Of a stretch of 8,119 nt of DNA, positions 1 to 4,857 are shown piece after piece. The DNA is from Chloroflexota bacterium (lineage in GTDB: Bacteria > Chloroflexota > Anaerolineae > Promineifilales > Promineifilaceae): positions 1 to 8,119 of the forward strand of contig DOXE01000366.1 in NCBI GenBank assembly GCA_003519205.1. Direction: 5' to 3'. Each line of letters begins with the position of its first letter. Position 1 is the first letter of the stretch. The position numbers and the translations under genes were made by a program. The notes under the pieces were generated by a model. The model searched no databases and was not told the DNA's origin. It saw only the letters and a list, made by a program, of their open reading frames with translations.

Positions 1-354
1 GAAGTAGGTGCCGCCTTTCACGGTTGGATCATTGGCGATGATCATGATCTCCAAACCGGCGACCCGTCCAATGCCGGTGACGATCCCGGCACTTGGGGCT
101 TGTCCTTCGTACATATCCCAGGCAGCCAATGGAGATAGCTCCAGAAACGGGCTACTTTCGTCGAGAATAGCATCGATGCGTTCTCGAACTAACAACTTTC
201 CTCGTTCTCTTTGACGTTCGACAATGTGTTGTGTCCGATCGTAAGCGGCTTGGTGTTGCCGTTCTTGAAGTTGGTGACAAAGCGCCTGATTGTATTCAAA
301 GTTGGCCTTATATTCGCTACTAGAGGTGTTAATGTGACTGATTATCTGAGACAT
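1..354 (-). CDS. Acyl-CoA carboxylase beta (carboxyltransferase) subunit, methylcrotonyl-CoA carboxylase type; N-terminal part, 3' end outside window
   Basis: Reading leftwards from the ATG at 354-352 gives 118 in-frame codons up to the edge without a stop. The protein contains RGKLLVRERIDAILD (about residues 51-65), SPFLELSPLAAWDMYEG (68-84), GIVTGIGRV (90-98) and IIANDPTVKGGTYF (105-118). These are the ordered signatures of the N-terminal crotonase-like half of biotin-dependent carboxyltransferases, and they resemble 3-methylcrotonyl-CoA carboxylase beta most closely. The family is usually about 530 residues, so roughly a fifth is present. It transfers carboxyl from carboxybiotin to a branched or short acyl-CoA, as in leucine breakdown, and works with a biotin-carrying alpha subunit not seen here. 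An AGAGAAAG stretch (359-366) lies just upstream of the ATG as a weak ribosome site. Propionyl- or geranyl-CoA carboxylase cannot be excluded from this fragment. Confidence 0.9.
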   Translation of the reverse strand, partial: MSQIISHINTSSSEYKANFEYNQALCHQLQERQHQAAYDRTQHIVERQRERGKLLVRERIDAILDESSPFLELSPLAAWDMYEGQAPSAGIVTGIGRVAGLEIMIIANDPTVKGGTYF

Positions 355-401
355 TGGGCTTTCTCTAATTGTTCGGATGGGTACGTCTTTGGGTTACAAT
401 A

Positions 402-417
402 ACGGTCATTTGACCGT
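402..417. promoter_or_regulatory. Perfect 16-bp palindrome (7-2-7), candidate operator
   Basis: ACGGTCA, two bases, then TGACCGT form an exact inverted repeat in the middle of the 121-bp spacer between two divergent genes. A TACAAT hexamer (395-400) lies immediately before it, with TTCGGA (372-377) 17 bp upstream. A TTGACC hexamer (410-415) overlaps its right arm. Either would make the palindrome overlap a promoter for the rightward deacylase gene. A dimeric repressor site is the natural reading; no regulator is visible in the window, so this is inference from position and symmetry. Confidence 0.4.
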
Positions 418-475
418 GTTGCCTATTTTTTATCTTGTTTCGGCCGCTGCGCAAAGTGGAACTGACCAATGAATC

Positions 476-946
476 ATGAATGTGAATGATCTTGCTGCTT
501 TCATGGAAGATGAAGGCATTCTCGGGGATATCGTTTTTCTAGACGATGAAACGCCAACGGTTGAGGCGGCCGCGGCCGCTGTGGGCGTTCAACCGGAGCA
601 AATAGGAAAGTCTTTACTCTTTTTAACCCCAGATGAGCCAATCCTTGTTATCGCTTGTGGAACGACTCGGGTCAGCTATAAGCGGTTAGCCCAGTACTTG
701 GGCATCAATCGCAAAAAGTTGAAGTTAGCAAAAGCGGCCGAGGTCTTAACAGTCACCGGTTACCGGGTAGGAACAGTGCCTCCATTTGGACACAGGCGAC
801 CATTGTCAACTTTGATTGAAAGTGATGTCATCAACCAGGACGATCTATATGCTGGCGGTGGAGAAATTAATGCCTTGGTTCACCTATCGACGGCAGAGCT
901 TTGCCGGGTAACCGGAGCTGAGATCGTCAATTTACACGATAGTTAG
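476..946 (+). CDS. YbaK/EbsC-family aminoacyl-tRNA deacylase (prolyl-tRNA-editing-like domain)
   Basis: The protein has 156 residues, the usual length for free-standing YbaK/ProX-like editing domains. These hydrolyse mischarged aminoacyl-tRNA in the cytoplasm (for YbaK proper, Cys-tRNA-Pro). Seen in the sequence are an alanine-rich helix (about 31-36), the GKSLLF segment with Lys45 in the position of the family's conserved lysine, LVIACGTTRV (57-66), GTVPPFGH (99-106) matching the GxxPPFG loop, and a GGGE turn (127-130). This order is the full domain, with no synthetase attached. The ATG at 476 lacks a good Shine-Dalgarno sequence; an ATG at 469 is out of frame. The gene stands alone on this strand, divergent from the carboxylase gene and convergent with the TPR gene. 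Which tRNA it edits cannot be told from sequence. YbaK, ProX, ProXp-ala-like or an uncharacterised subfamily remain possible. Confidence 0.88.
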   Translation: MNVNDLAAFMEDEGILGDIVFLDDETPTVEAAAAAVGVQPEQIGKSLLFLTPDEPILVIACGTTRVSYKRLAQYLGINRKKLKLAKAAEVLTVTGYRVGTVPPFGHRRPLSTLIESDVINQDDLYAGGGEINALVHLSTAELCRVTGAEIVNLHDS

Positions 947-1025
947 GGGATAAGGACGAGTTTGCCAAAGACGAAAACCTTCAGTTTGATTGCTTCTTCA
1001 GCGGGATTTCTGCCATCTACCTCCG

Positions 1026-1520
1026 TCAGTCGTCCCAGACCTCGTCTAAGTTATCTTTATAGAAATCCAACGTATCGGCGTAAGATAGGATTTGTTCGTC
1101 ATTTGTCGTGGTTAAAAGCAAATCTAATAGCAGTCGGACAGATTCCGAATACTGCTGGTTGCTATAATAGGCTAAGGCCAGAAAGGTTTTGCTACTATTA
1201 TCATCTGGAAAATCGTTGACAGCCTGTTCCAATGCGTCGACTGCTTCCTGGAAATCGCCGATAGCCCGCTGGGAAATTCCCAAACAGATCAAACATTCCA
1301 GTAGTTCCGGTCCTTCCAAGCCCTCGTCGATCGCACGTTCGTAATAAGGTATAGCCTCGGTTTCCAGGCCCATCACATCATATGCGCCGCCGACTTCAAA
1401 TAAAACCAGCGGGTCGTCGGGGTATTCCTCTAGTAAAGCTAACAAGAGTTCTTCAGATTCATTTAGCTTATCTTCCTGCCTTAAAGCCTTAGCCTGTTCA
1501 ATGGTTTCTTCCTTGTCCAT
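1026..1520 (-). CDS. Tetratricopeptide-repeat protein (TPR_5-like)
   Basis: This is a 164-residue acidic, soluble protein without signal peptide or membrane segment. Helical pairs with TPR spacing run through almost the whole chain: about residues 5-34, 37-70 (VGGAYDVMG then EAIPYYERAID), 73-106 (CLGISQRAIGDFQEAVDALEQA) and 107-140 (FLALAYYSNQQYSESVRLLL). The C-terminal stretch LDFYKDNLDEVW resembles the end of the short bacterial TPR_5 proteins, so the gene appears complete. TPR scaffolds bind other proteins; no partner can be named. The ATG at 1520 is preceded by an AAGG ribosome-site core 8-10 bases upstream. It converges on the deacylase gene with a 79-bp gap in which I see no convincing terminator hairpin, and it is divergent from pckA. 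Confidence 0.85.
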   Translation of the reverse strand: MDKEETIEQAKALRQEDKLNESEELLLALLEEYPDDPLVLFEVGGAYDVMGLETEAIPYYERAIDEGLEGPELLECLICLGISQRAIGDFQEAVDALEQAVNDFPDDNSSKTFLALAYYSNQQYSESVRLLLDLLLTTTNDEQILSYADTLDFYKDNLDEVWDD

Positions 1521-1578
1521 GACACGATTACCTTCGTGGGATTAGATGCAGACTGGTAAGATTGTTAATATCGCTGGA

Positions 1579-1606
1579 ATGATAAACACGTGAGGAAAAA
1601 ACGCAA
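1579..1606 (-). promoter_or_regulatory. Possible sigma-70-like promoter for the TPR gene
   Basis: On the minus strand TTGCGT (1606-1601) and TATCAT (1584-1579) are separated by 16 bp. The -10 hexamer matches the consensus at five of six positions, the -35 at only three. It would start transcription roughly 50-55 bases before the TPR ATG. Weak by itself; position in the divergent spacer is the main support. Confidence 0.25.
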
Positions 1607-1619
1607 GCTTGGATGATGG

Positions 1620-1648
1620 TTGTGAAGTCTCGGTCAACGGAGTAAACT
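1620..1648 (+). promoter_or_regulatory. Possible promoter for pckA
   Basis: TTGTGA (1620-1625) and TAAACT (1643-1648) lie 17 bp apart, each matching the sigma-70 consensus at four of six positions. A better -10 alone, TATATT (1648-1653), overlaps but has no partner at a normal distance. Either would leave a 5' leader of over 100 bases before the GTG start of pckA. Tentative. Confidence 0.22.
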
Positions 1649-1701
1649 ATATTTTCGAGCGCGACTATCAGCGATCTTTATTGCATAAACCAACCGTTCT
1701 T

Positions 1702-1720
1702 CTGGCATTCCAACTGGCAT
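1702..1720 (+). repeat. Short direct repeat CTGGCAT x2, 12-bp period, upstream of pckA
   Basis: CTGGCAT occurs at 1702-1708 and again at 1714-1720, about one helical turn apart, in the pckA leader region 46-64 bases before the start codon. Such phased half-sites can be regulator contacts, but seven bases twice is little evidence and no regulator is known here. Confidence 0.25.
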
Positions 1721-1753
1721 GTAAGCTAGGATTTCTTGCTCGAGTATTCCAAT

Positions 1754-1762
1754 AGGAGAAAG
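1754..1762 (+). promoter_or_regulatory. Ribosome binding site that fixes the pckA start
   Basis: AGGAGAAAG sits with its AGGAG core 7 bases before the GTG at 1766. The in-frame TTG at 1736 has only a weak CTAGGA in front of it, and this ribosome site would lie inside its reading frame. This favours GTG 1766 as the true start. Confidence 0.75.
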
Positions 1763-1765
1763 TCA

Positions 1766-3373
1766 GTGCAAAACTTTGGCCCATTTCCCAGTAATTACGG
1801 CATTGAAAATCATGGTATAACCAATCCCAACACGGTTTATTGGCACATGACGACGCCGATGCTCTACGAACAGATAGTCCGTCGTCGAGAAGGCGATCTG
1901 ATGCATCTTGGCCCCCTGGTTGTTCGCACTGGTGATCACACAGGCCGGTCGCCGAACGATAAATTTACGGTTAAAGAGCCGACAAGTGAGAAGGAGATAT
2001 GGTGGGGAGATGTGAATCGACCTATTAAACAACAACAATTTGATTATCTTTTGAGACGTATTCAGGCCTATTTACAGAACCGCGATGTTTTTATCTTTGA
2101 AGGATACGCTGGTTCTGATGAACGATACCGGATGCCGGTTCGAATCATCACTGAATTTGCGTGGCACAACTTGTTTGCCCGAAATATGTTTAAGCGCGAG
2201 TTTGAACCTGAGAAATTGAGCACTTTTGTACCGGAATTTACGGTTATCGACATGCCTAACTTCCACGCCGATCCCCAATTTGACGGCACCAATAGCCAGA
2301 CATTCATCCTGATCGATTTTGGTAAAAAGTTAGTTCTTATTGGCGGCACAGCTTATGCAGGCGAAATGAAAAAGAGCATCTTTGCGGCGATGAATTACTA
2401 CTTGCCGAAGCGCGGGATTTTAAGCATGCATTGTAGTGCTAACTATGGTGAAAATGTCGACGATGTAGCCCTCTTCTTCGGCCTTAGCGGCACTGGAAAG
2501 ACGACCCTGAGCAATGACCTCAGTCGCACCTTAATTGGAGATGACGAACATGGCTGGAGCGACGATGGCATTTTCAATTTCGAGGGTGGCTGTTATGCCA
2601 AAGTTATCAGGCTCGACCCAATGGGTGAACCTACTATCTTTCGCACAACTCGTCGTTTTGGCACGATCTTGGAGAATGTGGCTTATGATTCGCTGTCACG
2701 TCGCGTCGATTTGAATGATGACACGTTGACGGAGAATACCCGAGCCAGTTACCCAATCACGCATGTGAGCAACTCCGATCGATCTGGCGTTGCCGGACAT
2801 CCAACAAATGTGATCTTCTTAACGGCTGATGCTTTTGGCGTGATGCCACCCATCGCTTGTTTGACTCGAGAGCAGGCGATGTACCATTTTTTAAGCGGAT
2901 ACACTGCCAAAGTTGCTGGCACCGAACGTGGTGTTAAAGATCCACAGGCAACCTTTAGCGCTTGTTTTGGGGCTCCTTTTATGCCATTGCACCCTACCAA
3001 CTATTCAAAACTCTTGGGTGAAAAAATCGTTCGTCATAATAGTAAAGTATGGCTTGTGAACACGGGTTGGACCGGTGGACCATATGGTACGGGCGAGCGA
3101 ATGAAGCTAGCATATACACGACGCATGGTCGCGGCGGCACTCTTAGGAGAATTGGATACCGTCGAAACATATTCCGATCCTTATTTTGGTCTTCATGTTC
3201 CCGTTAATATTGAAGGAATTCCCGGCGAGGTTCTTCGGCCGAGAGATACCTGGTCCGATGGCGAGGCATATGATGCCCAGGCGAGGAAGCTTGCTGGCAT
3301 GTTTATCCAAAACTTTGAACAGTTTTCAGGTTCTGTTTCTGAAGAGGTAATGGCAGCAGGTCCACCAAAATAG
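1766..3373 (+). CDS. pckA: Phosphoenolpyruvate carboxykinase (ATP)
   Basis: PckA converts oxaloacetate plus ATP to PEP, ADP and CO2, the entry step of gluconeogenesis, in the cytoplasm. From GTG 1766 it has 535 residues, close to E. coli PckA (540). Visible motifs are RTGDHTGRSP (54-63, substrate-binding arginine), YAGEMKKS (197-204, metal-binding lysine Lys202), MHCSANYG (221-228, metal-binding His222), the P-loop GLSGTGKT (239-246), the kinase-2 motif IGDDEHGW (257-264), NTRASYPI (324-331) and FLTADAFGVMPP (351-362). All key residues are intact and the P-loop is of the ATP, not GTP, class. An in-frame TTG at 1736 would add ten residues (starting MLEYSNRRKS) that do not look like the family N-terminus, whereas QNFGPFPSNYG does. 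It is the first gene of a four-gene + strand cluster. Confidence 0.97.
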   Translation: MQNFGPFPSNYGIENHGITNPNTVYWHMTTPMLYEQIVRRREGDLMHLGPLVVRTGDHTGRSPNDKFTVKEPTSEKEIWWGDVNRPIKQQQFDYLLRRIQAYLQNRDVFIFEGYAGSDERYRMPVRIITEFAWHNLFARNMFKREFEPEKLSTFVPEFTVIDMPNFHADPQFDGTNSQTFILIDFGKKLVLIGGTAYAGEMKKSIFAAMNYYLPKRGILSMHCSANYGENVDDVALFFGLSGTGKTTLSNDLSRTLIGDDEHGWSDDGIFNFEGGCYAKVIRLDPMGEPTIFRTTRRFGTILENVAYDSLSRRVDLNDDTLTENTRASYPITHVSNSDRSGVAGHPTNVIFLTADAFGVMPPIACLTREQAMYHFLSGYTAKVAGTERGVKDPQATFSACFGAPFMPLHPTNYSKLLGEKIVRHNSKVWLVNTGWTGGPYGTGERMKLAYTRRMVAAALLGELDTVETYSDPYFGLHVPVNIEGIPGEVLRPRDTWSDGEAYDAQARKLAGMFIQNFEQFSGSVSEEVMAAGPPK

Positions 3374-3389
3374 CTAACCACAACGTGCA

Positions 3390-3914
3390 ATGGCCGCTAT
3401 TAGGCAGCTGATAAATGGCAAGTTAATAGATGCTGGGGATCGGGCGGTGCTGCTGTTGGATGACCAAGCCCAACCAGTTTACCTTTGTTATGCTTTGATT
3501 GTGCGTGAGTCGGACAACGAGATCTTCCCCGAATCGCTGCTTGACGATTGGGGGTATGAAATCAAGTCCTTGCACCTTTATGAATGGATTCAAGAGAACG
3601 GCCTGCAATTTCCCCGTGCTGAAATCTTTGGCTTCGATGCCACGGGGAAGCGTAAGCAATGCTTCCTGCGGGAGCTGGATCTTATGGCCCGTTATCCTTG
3701 TTACGCGTTCGAAGATATTCGGACGCCAATAGCCAATGGTATGCTAATAGAGGCAATCCTCATTCCCAACCGCCAAACTATTCAACCTAAGCGCATAAAA
3801 CGACCCTTAGAGATCGAGGGTCCATTGCAAGATGCCCTAGTTAGTTGGTGGCAAGTACCGGTTGGTAACCTGGAAGGCGTCGATATGCAGTTGTTTGCGC
3901 TCGCGCGCGATTGA
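3390..3914 (+). CDS. Conserved-looking protein of unknown function (174 residues), downstream of pckA
   Basis: I do not recognise this protein. It starts 16 bp after the pckA stop, so it is probably on the same transcript. The frame is open for 174 codons with ordinary codon use. Visible properties are a soluble, mixed alpha/beta composition, no signal peptide and no membrane segment. There are many aromatic residues: YLCYALIV (31-38), DDWGYEIKSLHLYEWI (52-67), RYPCYAFEDI (101-110) and SWWQVPVGN (152-160). The basic stretch PKRIKRP (133-139) lies near the C-terminus. Three cysteines (33, 91, 104) are not in a metal-binding pattern. The ATG at 3390 has no Shine-Dalgarno sequence; a GTG at 3385 is out of frame, and the next in-frame ATG is far inside. 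Translation may depend on ribosomes finishing pckA. A link to PEP carboxykinase is guilt by association only. Confidence 0.8.
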   Translation: MAAIRQLINGKLIDAGDRAVLLLDDQAQPVYLCYALIVRESDNEIFPESLLDDWGYEIKSLHLYEWIQENGLQFPRAEIFGFDATGKRKQCFLRELDLMARYPCYAFEDIRTPIANGMLIEAILIPNRQTIQPKRIKRPLEIEGPLQDALVSWWQVPVGNLEGVDMQLFALARD

Positions 3915-3977
3915 ATCAAAACTAAATCCTATCCCTTGCAACACGCCTGTCATCTTAGATGAATAGAAAGCTAATCT

Positions 3978-4727
3978 ATGCCTACACCTTTCATGCATTT
4001 GCAAGTAGCCGAAGGGATCAAGTCTCACTCAAGGCTACATCCTACTTTACGCGCGCTCATCGAGCGACATTTTCCGGCATTTTATTTGGGTAGCATTGCC
4101 CCAGATGTCCAAAGCATCACAAAGCAGCCCAGGTCCAGCACCCATTTCTACGATTTACCACCCAGGCCGGAGGATAAAGCGTATCCTAAATTATTGGCAA
4201 CCTATCCACAGTTGAGTAAACCGGAACACTTACCCCCAGAGCAGTCGGTTTTTGTCTCCGCCTATTGTGCTCATCTGATGCTAGATTTACGTTGGTATCA
4301 CGAAGTGCTGATTCCCTATTTCGTCGATCCGTTAGAATGGGATGATAATCATCAGCGGTTTGTCGTACACAACACCTTGCTTACCTACCTCGATAAGATC
4401 GCCGTTGAATCGCTTCCAGACAGAGCAGGTCAGATACTGGCTGAAGCAAAACCCGATGGATGGTTGCCATTTGTGAATGATGATGACTTAGCCCGTTGGC
4501 GTGATAACCTTGTGGATCAATTGCAGCCGGGTGCACCGCTCCGTACTATTGAAATATATGCTGGTCGGTTGTATATGTTGCCGGAGGAATTCGCCAACAA
4601 TTTAGAAGAGCCATCTTGGATGGAAGAACATTTAATCAGAAGAGTTCCAGTCGACTCTGTTATAGAAATGATGTCGTCCGCAGTAGCAGAAAGTGTCAAC
4701 CTGATCAATCATTATTTTCTAAGCTGA
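3978..4727 (+). CDS. Zinc-dependent phospholipase C-like protein (PLPC/S1-P1 nuclease-type fold)
   Basis: The 249-residue protein opens with MPTPFMHLQVAEGI and then has LGSIAPDV (38-44), THFYD (55-59) and AYCAHLMLDLRWYHE (95-109). This is the pattern of the short bacterial zinc-dependent phospholipase C family. Candidate metal ligands are His7, Asp43, His56, His99 and Asp103 (the HxxxD also found in Bacillus cereus PLC), His108 and perhaps His131. Unlike secreted PLC it has no signal peptide, and the Met-Pro-Thr-Pro start places the first histidine near the N-terminus, so a cytoplasmic location is likely. The substrate is unknown; phosphodiester hydrolysis is only inferred from the fold. The start ATG has a weak AGAAAG (3965-3970) 7 bases upstream. 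It follows the 174-residue gene by 63 bp on the same strand. Confidence 0.7.
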   Translation: MPTPFMHLQVAEGIKSHSRLHPTLRALIERHFPAFYLGSIAPDVQSITKQPRSSTHFYDLPPRPEDKAYPKLLATYPQLSKPEHLPPEQSVFVSAYCAHLMLDLRWYHEVLIPYFVDPLEWDDNHQRFVVHNTLLTYLDKIAVESLPDRAGQILAEAKPDGWLPFVNDDDLARWRDNLVDQLQPGAPLRTIEIYAGRLYMLPEEFANNLEEPSWMEEHLIRRVPVDSVIEMMSSAVAESVNLINHYFLS

Positions 4728-4732
4728 ATTGT

Positions 4733-4768
4733 ACTCCATGCTGCTGACCGATTCTTTCATGATGGAGT
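4733..4768 (+). repeat. Inverted repeat ACTCCAT / ATGGAGT after the phospholipase-like gene
   Basis: ACTCCAT (4733-4739) is the exact reverse complement of ATGGAGT (4762-4768), with a 22-base loop, just after the stop at 4727. It is followed by TCGATAG and not by a T run, so it does not look like an efficient intrinsic terminator. It could be an RNA-stabilising or attenuating hairpin, or chance. Confidence 0.3.
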
Positions 4769-4800
4769 TCGATAGTTTGAATCATTTCATGTGAGGAGTA

Positions 4801-4857
4801 ATGGTCGGAAACAGACCGATAATGGAAGTGACGAATTTTTCGACCAATAATAAATGA
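4801..4857 (+). CDS. Possible 18-codon leader frame coupled to the kinase gene
   Basis: An ATG at 4801 directly follows a GAGGAG box (4793-4798, only two bases of spacing, closer than ideal). It opens a frame encoding MVGNRPIMEVTNFSTNNK with a TGA at 4855-4857. That stop overlaps the kinase ATG (4854) as ATGA, the usual geometry of translational coupling. The kinase ATG has no Shine-Dalgarno sequence of its own, so ribosomes finishing this frame could restart there. No attenuation-type codon run is present. It may be chance; the peptide resembles nothing I know. Confidence 0.35.
   Translation: MVGNRPIMEVTNFSTNNK
4802..4846 (+). promoter_or_regulatory. Kinase 5' leader with mutually exclusive hairpins
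   Basis: TGGTCG (4802-4807) can pair with CGACCA (4841-4846), which would enclose the leader frame and end eight bases before the kinase ATG. The same GGTC (4803-4806) can instead pair with GACC (4814-4817) in a small 7-base-loop hairpin, and CGAATTTTTCG (4832-4842) can fold on itself. The stems are short, so this is a structural possibility, not a recognised riboswitch. Confidence 0.25.

Noticed and set aside
8..402. Two short rightward open frames at the left end
   Set aside because: Both lie largely opposite the carboxylase beta subunit on the minus strand, whose protein is clearly recognisable; their translations resemble nothing.
402..436. Palindrome followed by a T run (426-431) read as an intrinsic terminator
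   Set aside because: It lies between divergent gene starts where nothing needs terminating, the loop would be only two bases, and the T run begins eight bases after the stem.
476..946. N-terminal fragment of a prolyl-tRNA synthetase
   Set aside because: The frame ends cleanly at the usual length of a free-standing editing domain, and no synthetase sequence follows.
962..1219. Rightward 85-codon open frame after the deacylase gene
   Set aside because: It overlaps the 3' half of the TPR gene on the other strand, starts with TTG, and gives a basic, low-complexity-like translation typical of an antisense shadow.
1763..3390. Several leftward open frames of 65-93 codons opposite pckA
   Set aside because: pckA is complete with all catalytic motifs; these frames have no family resemblance or ribosome sites.
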